A DNA stretch of 64,000 bases from Anagrus nilaparvatae (taxonomy: Eukaryota; Arthropoda; Insecta; Hymenoptera; Mymaridae). Below the pieces are notes generated by a model, which made no database searches, was not told where the DNA came from, and saw nothing but the letters and a program-made list of their open reading frames with translations. The stretch is from positions 11,698,001 through 11,762,000 of the forward strand of contig JAKSXM010000263.1 in NCBI GenBank assembly GCA_022575985.1, written 5' to 3'. Positions 23,941-33,427 of the stretch are shown here, piece after piece. The position numbers and the translations under genes were made by a program. The number at the start of each line of letters is the position of its first letter. Position 1 is the stretch's first letter.

Positions 23941-25080
23941 AACTATCAGCATGTGGGACCATTGAGACCTCAGCCAAAAGCCATCGGTTGAGTTGTTACG
24001 TCTAAAATGGTTTTACTAAATTAATAACTAATGACTTTACTATATGCAAGGATTTATTGCAAAACTGACTATATAGACTGACGTAAAAACGTAACACTAA
24101 ATGCGAATTGAATAAACCTTTTAGCCTTGCGTCTTATGCAGACACTAGACGGCGGGAAAGGTAGTAAGTTCAATTAAAGAGAATGATTAAATAGATAAAA
24201 GCTTAATTTATTTATAATAAAGTTTGAATAAAATTATATATGACAATTGACTTTAAATAGAGAGTTGAATGTTAAGAATATAATAAATATTAAGGCTTAT
24301 ATACTTAATTAAAACTGAGCGATTTTCCAAGTGATCAATTTGACTTCGGTAAAGAAAGTGTGGCTGGCGTCTACTGGAAACTTGTTACTACACAAACTAT
24401 GATTTGTACGACTTGATGCCCAAAAACGAGAAGGCCGATCCTTCAAAATCCGCGAGTATATATAGTGACGGGAGAATTTGACAAATCATCAAATTCTCCT
24501 CCTGAGCTCTGTATGGGGATGTAACGTTTTGCAATCGATGACGTGGGCCAACGCCCGAAACCAGAGGGGAACTCGATCAATTCTTAGAATAAGAGAAAGC
24601 GGTAATTGCACAATAACAGATTACACTAGCTTTCGAATTTGTTCCTATTCTTGATTTCTAATCGAGTCCCGTTAAATACCTTTAACATGAATCACACTTG
24701 ATTCTTTTCTTTAAATATTGCGCCCTTTATTTGGGCCAATATGTCATTACGTTACAGAGTGATGCACAGGTAAGGCGTATATAAACCTGAACTTTGATCA
24801 GTGGGTAAACACTTGTATGCACTAATGCGCAGTTAACAGGGTATCCAGGAAAAGGCTGTTTAATCCCACATAGAGTTATCGAACTAAAGGACCAAACTGG
24901 TAGTCTGTGGCTTATGCAGCGTCGTGTCAATCACTAACTTAGTGATTATGACGGAAATTTAGATAAATAAGTATTTAATATTAATATGGCTGAAGAAGAT
25001 AGACTTATATAATAATATAATGGTATCTATAAATCGAAGATATAATTAATATACAAGAAGATAACGATGAAGGTAATTCA
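23941..25080. other. Region without a recognised gene; GC somewhat higher than surroundings
   Basis: A perfect 10-bp hairpin (24472-24481 with 24489-24498, GAGAATTTGA) follows a GAGTATATATAG TATA-like sequence at about 24,453. The tract 24,300-24,950 looks like LTR or leader sequence in composition, but no partner copy or coding region supports it. Confidence 0.35.
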
Positions 25081-25084
25081 TTAA

Positions 25085-25809
25085 GGTAGGGTCCCACTTA
25101 GCAAAAAATTTTTTTCTTCAAAATTCTTTTATTTTTTTTCTAAATACAAAAACTATCAAAGAATACATAAAAAAAATTGTATACAGATACAAAAGTTCTT
25201 AATAGTATTTAGTTTCCTTTTCTAAAGCACCCCGATACGCAATATCATATAAAAAAAAAATCTTTAAACGCGTTTTTCTCGAAACTACGTTTTGATACCT
25301 GGTTCGATGTCTTACCAAAAATTGCCTTGTCCGATTGTCTCCAAATTTTTTCGACATACACCACATGTGTAGTTTTCACATGAACTAAAAGTTTGCAAAT
25401 ATTTTATTTTTTTCTATATTTTTTTCTAAAAAAACCATTAAAAAAAATTGCTTTTTTGAACATTTTTTTCAAATTGGCATAATTTTTTTTTTTTGTCAAT
25501 CTTAAAAATTTTAGTTTACGCGATAACTATACTTATATTATTTATGATTTTCTTTTTTTTTCTAAACTGCTGCCAAAATTAAGTTATCCACCAAACCATC
25601 AGGTCCTTCTAGCAAAAATACGTCAACTTCAAATAAACATTTTATGCATAAAAAATAAAATAAATTAATTAAAAAAATTTTTTTACATGCTTCTATACTT
25701 TGTTTAGAGGGTTCACCCTTAAAAATCTTTTCATTCTCTATAACCATTTTCCCTAAAATCGATTTTCTAATTTCACTTGAATTCCGAGCGTGCAAAGTCG
25801 GACCCTACC
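25085..25809. mobile_element. Second TTAA-flanked element, non-autonomous
   Basis: Ends read GGTAGGGTCCCACTT on the left and GTCGGACCCTACC on the right, inverted with one mismatch. TTAA flanks both (25081-25084 and 25810-25813). The TIR is short, about 18 bp. A minus-strand open frame of 77 codons (25562-25795, starting MHARNSSEIRKS) lies inside and is not recognised; it reads into the TIR, so it is probably not a gene. Confidence 0.7.
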
Positions 25810-25813
25810 TTAA

Positions 25814-26825
25814 CTTCAAAATTGTAAATTTAAGTGGGTGTGTCGCGATAAAAAAAATTATATAATATATAAAGTGATATAAAAAGACGTTTAGTTAATA
25901 ATTTAAAAAACAATGCATTTTTAGTTTATAATTATTATTATGTAATATTTTTGAATAAAGTTTAATGTTTAGAAAGATAATTAAAAATAAAATAGTTAGT
26001 TATTTAATAAATTATAATAGCATCTCTTTCTTATTCTCAGAAAATCCCCCTGACCTTGATAAATATATTCATCTCTTTTTCGTATGTAACGTTGACTAGG
26101 TAAGTGCGACGCTTGAGTTTATTTACTGCGTATATCAATATTTTGTAATTTTTTATTTTAATAATAACGTGTCTACTTTCGTAAGGGCGGAAGTATCCAC
26201 ATTATAGTCCTAAAATTGTACATAAATTTTGCGCTAAAAAAATATTTCTGGAAAATTTTTTTTAAATACTGCACTAATACCTAAATTTTGGATTTCATCA
26301 CTGTGGACTGGAAATAAAAAAAATATTTTAGTACCACTTAAGAGGGTTTTCGGGCACGAAGAAACCGAAACCAACTTCCGAACTTTGGAATTCAAAAACT
26401 GTGGTTTTTTTCTATTTATAATAATTAATAATTCTTTTTGGCAACTGGCCAAATTTCCAGTTCACAGAGTTAAATATAAAAATTATATTAATAGTTCGGA
26501 ATTTTTAGTTTCATAATTTGGGTTTCATAATTTGTTGGTTTCGGGCAAAATTTTTAAAAATTGTTTCAGAAAAGGCTTTAAATATGTTTATTTTTTTTTG
26601 TTTTTGCGTAGGAATTTGATAAATGCGTTACGCATACTGTTAAGCATCCAAACTGACAGTAATGTGGACCTCAGGTTACCATGCCTTTACCCACTAAAAC
26701 TTCACTCCCTTCCTACCTTACGCGAGCCTACTCCGGGACCGTTTTCACATTACTTCAGGACAGGTTCAATGGGCCATTTAGGTCTCTTCATGAACTTCAT
26801 CTTTGACTTGCATCCACTGACTCGC
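25814..26825. other. AT-rich DNA, no recognised gene
   Basis: A patch at 26,640-26,825 has ordinary base composition but no readable protein. The rest is A/T runs. Confidence 0.35.
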
Positions 26826-27442
26826 CAGTCTGGTTAAGGACTCCGTCATTCCATCTGGTTGAAATTTCGTCTTTATGTACTGTCATCTTTAATAAAATAT
26901 ATGTTAGCTAAAAATATACGTTATTTCTCATTATCATCAAAAAGAAGGTTAATAAATAAATAAATAAATAAATAAATATATATAAATAGATAGATAAAAA
27001 TAAAAAAACAAATAAATAAATATTATCCTACCATCTACTATTGCTTGCGGTATCAAGAGTAACTGCAGGGATGATAGTATGTTAGTACAACAGCTGCAGT
27101 CATCCGGATAACCGCAATACGTCTTAATATTAGCCTATACCTTGGACTTCAGGTTTTTTGGTGCGGAGTATGTACTCCACATACTGGCCAATTTCGGACC
27201 ATACTTCTTCATTTCGAAGCATCAGGGTAACCACATTCTCAGGTGTGATTTGACCGATGTTAGCTTCTAATTGAAACTTTTTAGCAGCCCACCTATCGCA
27301 TTTGAAGAATGTGTGTTCCGGCGTGTCTTCTTTGCCAGGACAGTATATACATTCTTTACTCGACTTAACTCGACTTACGTCCAGTAACTTGACAGTCTGG
27401 TTAAAGACTCCGTCATTCCATCTGATGAAAATTCCGTCTTGA
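26826..27442 (-). pseudogene. R1-clade ORF2 C-terminus and 3' UTR, family 2
   Basis: The minus strand encodes the cysteine/histidine knuckle that ends R1-type ORF2: SSKECIYCPGKEDTPEHTFF, then KCDRWAAKKFQLEANIGQIT and the EYILRTKK tail. It matches the layout of LHCPGVDDTVEHTFFECV in family 1 but is a different family. Downstream, the 3' UTR (26,860-27,110) includes an AATA-rich microsatellite and is repeated in reverse complement at 41,158-41,388. Its 5' end stops at the BEL insertion. At 26,826-26,856 the words TCCGTCATTCCATCTGG reappear, suggesting a second truncated copy in tandem. Confidence 0.7.
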
Positions 27443-27447
27443 TATAT

Positions 27448-27641
27448 TGTTTGATAAGGATGTTGGATATGGTATGTAATTAGGGGCCATTATAATGAAA
27501 AACACAATTAATAATATAACTGGCTGTTTATTAATGATGCGAGCAAGTCGGCATCTGTGCGGACACTGAGGACCGTATATACTTATAAAGTAGGAAGAGC
27601 GCTCAACACACACACACGAATATATACATATTTACATAACA
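27448..27641 (-). repeat. 3' LTR of the BEL/Pao element
   Basis: It runs TGTTTGATAAGG to TTTACATAACA on the plus strand. It is 194 bp, the same length as the other LTR, with three substitutions between them. A TATAAGTATATACGG tract on the minus strand could be the promoter core. Confidence 0.93.
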
Positions 27642-27656
27642 TTTTCCACCCACCAC
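27642..27656 (-). promoter_or_regulatory. Polypurine tract of the BEL element
   Basis: On the minus strand GTGGTGGGTGGAAAA sits directly against the TG of the 3' LTR, the position expected for the plus-strand primer. Confidence 0.7.
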
Positions 27657-28074
27657 AATTTATTTAATAAATTGTAAAAAAAAGAGTGTGAAAACACACA
27701 TTAAAAAAGCTATTTGGCTAAATTAAAGAAAAATTTGTGGTAAGCAGAATCACATAAAATTCCATTATACATAATGGTAAAAAATCAAAATTATTATCAT
27801 TTTTTAATTATAATATCTAGTTTACAATAGTAAAAAAAAATTAATATAATAATAATTTATAATTTTAATTTTTGTATTATTACTACAATTTAAAAAATCT
27901 TTCATTTTATAATATTAGACTTAAACGCAATAAATAAATAAATAAATAATTCATAAAAAAAACAATATATATACAATTAATAATTAATTTAGAAATTTTG
28001 ATTAGTAATATAAAAAACATATATACAAAAAATTCATTATTTTAGTAAATTTATTGAACTTTTAGTTCATGAGG
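27657..28074 (-). other. 3' untranslated region of the BEL element
   Basis: About 420 bp of A/T-rich sequence between the pol stop and the polypurine tract. No env-like open frame was found. Confidence 0.6.
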
Positions 28075-30324
28075 TTACAAATTCTCATTTTGCTCATTAT
28101 TCAATGTATTTAATAAAATTAGTTTATGAATTGGACGCTTTAAAATTGTCGACCCCACCTTGAGTTCCACCACTCTGACTAAACCATCAGGGCCCATGAA
28201 AACCTTGACGACTTTAGCCAATGGCCATTTAGAGGGTGGCATTGTCTCATCCGAGATCAACACTACGTCATCAACATCAATATTCTTTTTCTTAAGCAAC
28301 CATTTTTGGCGCTCTTGTAAAGTTTGTAAGTACTCAGTTGACCAACAGCGCCACCAACTCTGGAGCATTTGTTGTATCAACTTGTATCTTTCAGTTGGGG
28401 GAATTTTTAAATTCTCATAATTTGGTTCAGGCAGAATGTATGACTCTGATTGTGTCAGCAATAGGGAGGGTGATAAAAACAAATTATCTGAAGGATCATC
28501 GGTTAGAGGGACCAATGGCCTCGAATTAAGGCAAGCTTCAATTTGTTTAAGCAATGTATACATTTCCTCAAAGGTTAGTTGGCGATTTCCAACTACTCTT
28601 CGGATATGGTGTTTCACCGACTTTACAGCCGCTTCCCAGATTCCGCCAAAATGAGGAGCTCCTGGGGAGTTAAATTTCCAGGTAGTACCTTTATTTGCCA
28701 AAGAACCCACAAGTTCATGCATGTATTCAGAAGAGGCATCATACATTTCCTTGAGGATTTTATTAGCCCCAACAAAGGTAGTTCCCTGGTCACTTATCAA
28801 CTCAGAACATTGTCCTCTTGTTAACGTGAACCTCCGGAAAGCAGCAATAAAGTCCTGACTTGAATACCCACAGACTAATTCGAGATGCACCGCTTTAGTG
28901 TTCATGCATACAAAAACGGCAATGTATGATTTATATAATGTTTTATGCGCCCCACGACCTCTAAACCTTATTGTCTCAAAAGGACCCGCATAATCTACTC
29001 CACTTATTCTAAACAGTTTATCAGGTTTTGTTATTCTACAAGCGGGTAGAATTCCCATTTTTTGTGTTAATGTGTTTGAGTTGTACCTTATGCATGTGTT
29101 ACATTTATGAATTCGACTTCTAACTAAATTTCTTGCTTTAATAATCCAAAACTCTTGCCTTAAGGAACAGAGTGTTAAGCGAACACCTCCATGCAGAGTT
29201 TTTTCATGAATATAATCTACTAGAAGTTTAGAGAATGTGCATTTGCTTGGAAGAATCCATGGGTGTTTTTGATCATAGTCAAGAAGTGCAAAATGAATTC
29301 GACCACCTAACCTGAGTAGGTTTTGATCAAAGAATGGATCTAAACGTCTCAAATTTAAATCATTTAATTTTTGATTACTTTTAAGCAAATTAATGTCTGC
29401 AGAAAAATAGCTAGCTTGAACTAGGTAAATCCAAGTCATTCTCGCTCTAACTAATTCAGGCACAGAAACTAATTCATAGAATCCTCTATAATATTTTACC
29501 TTGAACCATTGGCTATTCAATAGGCAAGACTTTTGTTTCAATTTGATTTTACTTTTAGTATAAATTTTATCAATAAACCTAAGCACATAAGCTGTGATTC
29601 TTAAGAGTTTTAGCAAAGAAGAATATTTATCGACCAAATTCCATATAACTATTTCAGATTTTTTATTTGAAGAGGTAACATGACAATCAACATTTAGTAA
29701 ATTTACTGATTTACTTAAAATGCTATTGTCAAGATTTATTGGTTCTTTAACCATTACTCCCCCTTCCCACCAAAGAGAAAAATCTTCTAATTGGTCTGGA
29801 GGTAAACCTCTGGAAATACAATCAGCTGGGTTATGTTTAGATTTAACGTGGCACCAAAACGCCTCCGGAAGCAAAGTATGTATAGCAGAGCAACGATGCT
29901 TAACAAACCTTTCCCATTTAGAAGGATGTTCGTTTAACCAATACAATACGTCAGTTGAATCGGTATGTAAATATATTTTAACAGAATCTAATTTTAACGC
30001 CCTTAATACTTTTACTGTTAATTTAACTAATAAATGGGCGGCATTTAACTCTAATTTGGGTATCGTTAGAATTGGTTTAATGGGTGCTACTTTTGATTTA
30101 GCTTGAATCAGATGAATATAACTTTTATTATTATGTGTAATTTTTAAATAAGTGCAAGCACCATAAGCAAGTTCAGATGCATCAGCAAACCCGTAGAGTT
30201 CATACTTTGCTTCAGGTACGTATTTGAGCCATCTTTTAATTTTTATAGTTTTAATTTTATTTAAAGTGGAGTACCAATCTTTGAATTCATCTCGCAAGGA
30301 GACAGGTAATTTAGTATCCCAATC
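28075..30324 (-). CDS. pol: BEL pol, C-terminal part: RNase H, integrase, DUF5641
   Basis: A 740-codon open frame continues the polymerase after a frame change near 30,325. RNase H comes first (LYGFADASELAYGACTYLK, then HTDSTDVLYWL). Next is an integrase zinc-binding region (HEKTLHGG, then HKCNTCIR) and a catalytic core with VDYAGPFE, LISDQGTTFVGA and PHFGGIWEAAVKSVK giving the D, D and E positions. A basic C-terminal region (PPSKWPLAKVVKVFMGPDG) has the form of DUF5641 of BEL integrases. The apparent start codon is only where this frame opens; the protein is made as part of a polyprotein. The frame is uninterrupted, consistent with a young insertion. Confidence 0.93.
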   Translation of the reverse strand, partial: DWDTKLPVSLRDEFKDWYSTLNKIKTIKIKRWLKYVPEAKYELYGFADASELAYGACTYLKITHNNKSYIHLIQAKSKVAPIKPILTIPKLELNAAHLLVKLTVKVLRALKLDSVKIYLHTDSTDVLYWLNEHPSKWERFVKHRCSAIHTLLPEAFWCHVKSKHNPADCISRGLPPDQLEDFSLWWEGGVMVKEPINLDNSILSKSVNLLNVDCHVTSSNKKSEIVIWNLVDKYSSLLKLLRITAYVLRFIDKIYTKSKIKLKQKSCLLNSQWFKVKYYRGFYELVSVPELVRARMTWIYLVQASYFSADINLLKSNQKLNDLNLRRLDPFFDQNLLRLGGRIHFALLDYDQKHPWILPSKCTFSKLLVDYIHEKTLHGGVRLTLCSLRQEFWIIKARNLVRSRIHKCNTCIRYNSNTLTQKMGILPACRITKPDKLFRISGVDYAGPFETIRFRGRGAHKTLYKSYIAVFVCMNTKAVHLELVCGYSSQDFIAAFRRFTLTRGQCSELISDQGTTFVGANKILKEMYDASSEYMHELVGSLANKGTTWKFNSPGAPHFGGIWEAAVKSVKHHIRRVVGNRQLTFEEMYTLLKQIEACLNSRPLVPLTDDPSDNLFLSPSLLLTQSESYILPEPNYENLKIPPTERYKLIQQMLQSWWRCWSTEYLQTLQERQKWLLKKKNIDVDDVVLISDETMPPSKWPLAKVVKVFMGPDGLVRVVELKVGSTILKRPIHKLILLNTLNNEQNENL

Positions 30325-32009
30325 AATTTAGGGTTCTTTTCCCTCCATAGTTTTTGTAAAAAGATTTTAGCTGTAATTACTACTGGCGCAAGCCAGCCAA
30401 GGGGGTCGAATAATTTAGCAATTGACGAAAGTACCTGTCTTCTTGTGAGATCAGTCTTCAAATTGTCTAAAGAAAAATCAAAAGTGAAGTGATCGGTGTT
30501 TGGACACCAATTTAAACCTAATAAGTTAAAGCAAGAATTAGACAATTTAACTTCTGTACGAATTGATACTGGAAAATCTAGCAACTCTGGCGTATTCGCC
30601 ATCCACTTATGCAAGGAAAAGCCACCCACCTTGCAAATTTGTATCAGATCCGCCTGTTTTTGCAATGCTTCAGCAAGTGAATGACCACCCGATAATGTGT
30701 CATCCATATATGTTTCTTTAGTTAAAATATCGACAGCCAGTGGAAAACGGTGACCTTCGTCCAACGCTAACTGTCTTATTACACGATTTGCAAGGTATGG
30801 ACTGCTAATCATCCCATAAGTGACGGTTTTGAGTGACCAAGATTGCAACTCTTCAGAGTCACTGTAACGCCATAAAATTTGCTGATATTTTCTATCATTA
30901 GGATGAACTAATATTTGCCTGAACATATGTTCAATATCAGAGACAAAAACAAATTTATATTTCATCCAGTTAATAAGCAGTTCAGCTAAGTCTGGAAGCA
31001 AATTTTCACCGCAATGCAATAAGTCATTAATTGATATTTTATCATAGTCCTTAGCTGAATCGTTAAAAACCGAACGAAATTTCCGATTTTGAACTAATAT
31101 GCCATGATGTGGCAAGAAATAATGCAATAAAAATGATAAAATAGCATCAGAGGGTTCCATATGACCTAAGGTTTCATAATCTTTCATAAATTTGTGGTAA
31201 GCCTGAGCAAATTCAGGGTTACTTTTAAATCGTGCTTCCATCTTATCGAAAACTCTCTTTGTATACTGAAAGGAGCCGTTGAATTTCAATGTTTTTGTAT
31301 CTGGATTTTTGAATGGCAAGCGAACAATGTAACGACCATCTGAGTCTCGAGAATGTGTATTGACAAAATAATCCTCACATGCCCGCTCATCTGGAGTTAA
31401 TAGGGCTCGAGGAGAAATTGATATTTCTTCCTGTTGCCAGAATTTCTCTAAATTAAATGAGATATCAGAAATTTCACGAAGATCAGCTATTAAAACACAA
31501 GAATTAGAACCCTTACCCGGATTTCCTGAAATTATCCAACCTAAATTTGAATTCGTAGCAATGGGTTCATATTCTTTGCCTTTTTCAATTCCATCTTTAA
31601 CTAGCAAAGCATGGCAAGTAGTGCTTAACAGTATATCAATTCGACCTCTTTTTGCAAATAAAGGGTCAGCAAGTTGTAAGTTTTTTAGGTGAGCAAAATG
31701 TTGAGCTTTAATATCCAACTTGGGTGAGTAAGAAGAAATAGTAGGTGTAATAAAAGCTTCCACATTTAGCACATAATCCGAATAAAAATGAGGTTTTACA
31801 TCAAAGTTTACCATATAAGAGCATATTAAGTCAGTTTTACCACCTATACCTGAAACTGGTAATTGTGCTTTGTGTTTTTTAAGATGTAACTTTTTACATA
31901 ACGATGTAGTAATAAATGACGCTTGAGAACATTGATCGATTAGCGCTTTCGCTAATATCTCAAACCCATCATTTGAACACACTTTTACAATAGCCGTTGC
32001 TAAAAGTGG
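30261..32009 (-). CDS. pol: BEL pol, N-terminal part: aspartic protease and reverse transcriptase
   Basis: The frame reads LLATAIVKVC at its start and then ALIDQCSQASFI, the BEL-type aspartic protease active-site region, with Asp in the usual place. A peptidase A17/DUF1758-like stretch follows, then RT: VSDIEHMFRQILVHP and the catalytic YMDD in KETYMDDTLSGGHSLAEAL. It ends in SIAKLFDPLGWLAPVVITAK, the usual link to RNase H. A one-base-type frame change near 30,325 moves the rest into the next frame. It overlaps or lies just after the gag stop in a different frame. Confidence 0.93.
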   Translation of the reverse strand, partial: PLLATAIVKVCSNDGFEILAKALIDQCSQASFITTSLCKKLHLKKHKAQLPVSGIGGKTDLICSYMVNFDVKPHFYSDYVLNVEAFITPTISSYSPKLDIKAQHFAHLKNLQLADPLFAKRGRIDILLSTTCHALLVKDGIEKGKEYEPIATNSNLGWIISGNPGKGSNSCVLIADLREISDISFNLEKFWQQEEISISPRALLTPDERACEDYFVNTHSRDSDGRYIVRLPFKNPDTKTLKFNGSFQYTKRVFDKMEARFKSNPEFAQAYHKFMKDYETLGHMEPSDAILSFLLHYFLPHHGILVQNRKFRSVFNDSAKDYDKISINDLLHCGENLLPDLAELLINWMKYKFVFVSDIEHMFRQILVHPNDRKYQQILWRYSDSEELQSWSLKTVTYGMISSPYLANRVIRQLALDEGHRFPLAVDILTKETYMDDTLSGGHSLAEALQKQADLIQICKVGGFSLHKWMANTPELLDFPVSIRTEVKLSNSCFNLLGLNWCPNTDHFTFDFSLDNLKTDLTRRQVLSSIAKLFDPLGWLAPVVITAKIFLQKLWREKNPKLIGILNYLSPCEMNSKIGTPL

Positions 32010-32017
32010 TTGGGTAT

Positions 32018-33427
32018 TTAATTGTCATGAATTTGTAGATAACGCCTGTGCTTCAGCAGAAACTGTTTCTTTATGTGTATTATTTGCATTATTATGTGTT
32101 TCACTGTTATTATTTTTCTTATACCCTTTTTAATGTGTAGAGTAGTGTGGTGCTTCTGTTTGCAAGTATTACACCGTTTTGTCGATTTGCAATCCGCAAT
32201 GAAATGTGTACCTAGGCAATTAAAACATCTCTTATTTTTTAAGACTATTTCTTCCCTTTGTTTGGGTGTTTTATTTTTATATTCATTACAAAATAAGAAA
32301 AAATGATTGGAATTGCAAATAACACATTCATTTGAATTATTTCTAGACTTTGAATTTTGCTTGGAATGATTATTGACATTAGTATTGAGGACTTTTGCAG
32401 AATTATTTGAATTATTGTAATTTCTATTTTTGCTATGATCAAAAAATTGTTTATTAGTATTGCTACTACTTGCCTCTTCAATAGACTCTAATATACTAAC
32501 TTGATTTTCTATAAAATCAAGTAATTTCTTTAGTGAAGGGGGCTCATTAATAGCTTTCGCAGAAATAGTCTCATTTTGATCTGTTTCATTGACTGGTGTT
32601 GGTAGAATATTGCAGTGTGTGCTATAATATATTTCCCACTGTCTTCGAGTATCAGTGTCAAGTAAATTTAATATATGAAAGACCAAGAGATCATCCCACG
32701 ATTCTATTGGTCTACCCAAACCCTTTAAAGCAGACAGTGGTGTTGTGATTCCTGAAAGTACTTTTTTAAGTTCAGAAGCCGATGATTTGGAGATAGGCCT
32801 AAGGGAGTATAGATTTGCTATATGTGCATGAACTAATCTTTTTTTAACCTCGTACCTCTCCTTAAGCTTATCCCAAACCACTTGAAAGTTAGCATCAGTC
32901 GGCTGATATGAAGCAGCTATCTTGGCTGCATCGCCCTCTAATACTGATATCAGCTGATGAAACTTTGCCACGTTTGAATAATTTTTTCTATTGATCACCA
33001 ACGAAACAAACATATCGCGAAATGACTCCCACGCGGTGTAATCGCCACTAAAATGAGGAATATTTAGCGGAGGGAGCCTTTCATTTTCTAATGTAACTAT
33101 TTGAGGTCTAGGTAAAGGTTGATCAATATGATTAGTGGTTGGGTTGCTATCTAAAAACGTTTGAAATTTAGACATATTTTGAAGAAAAAGTTCCTCTACT
33201 TGTATAAAGTGATCTTCCTTTATATAAGGTTGATCTTGAAGGGCAGGGTAGTCTCTGTGGCCAATAATTAACAAGTTATTTTGGTCGTAAGTTGACCAAA
33301 CTCTTTCTAAATTTTGCATCCTAACTTTGCAGTCAGAGACTGTCTTTATGCCTGCAGCTTCAAAGTTTGCAAAAGAATTTACTATTCTAGGACGGATTGT
33401 AGCTTGCTCCAAAATTGTAGACACCAT
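32018..33427 (-). CDS. gag: BEL gag polyprotein
   Basis: The 469-codon frame starts with ATG at 33427 and gives a DUF1759-type capsid region: LPPLNIPHFSGDYTAWESFR, then LEGDAAKIAASY and LKERYEVKKRLVHAHI. An Asn-rich linker follows. The C-terminal cysteine region has CVICNSNHFFLFC, then CFNCLGTHFIADC and CNTCKQKHHTTLH, which are nucleocapsid-type zinc knuckles. It ends at 32018, close to the start of the protease frame. Confidence 0.93.
   Translation of the reverse strand: MVSTILEQATIRPRIVNSFANFEAAGIKTVSDCKVRMQNLERVWSTYDQNNLLIIGHRDYPALQDQPYIKEDHFIQVEELFLQNMSKFQTFLDSNPTTNHIDQPLPRPQIVTLENERLPPLNIPHFSGDYTAWESFRDMFVSLVINRKNYSNVAKFHQLISVLEGDAAKIAASYQPTDANFQVVWDKLKERYEVKKRLVHAHIANLYSLRPISKSSASELKKVLSGITTPLSALKGLGRPIESWDDLLVFHILNLLDTDTRRQWEIYYSTHCNILPTPVNETDQNETISAKAINEPPSLKKLLDFIENQVSILESIEEASSSNTNKQFFDHSKNRNYNNSNNSAKVLNTNVNNHSKQNSKSRNNSNECVICNSNHFFLFCNEYKNKTPKQREEIVLKNKRCFNCLGTHFIADCKSTKRCNTCKQKHHTTLHIKKGIRKIITVKHIIMQIIHIKKQFLLKHRRYLQIHDN

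Noticed and set aside
25562..25795. 77-codon minus-strand gene inside the second TTAA element
   Set aside because: It begins in the terminal repeat, has no recognisable domain and lies in a short non-autonomous element.
28160..30684. Plus-strand open frames of 60-130 codons
   Set aside because: They are shadows of the BEL pol gene on the opposite strand.
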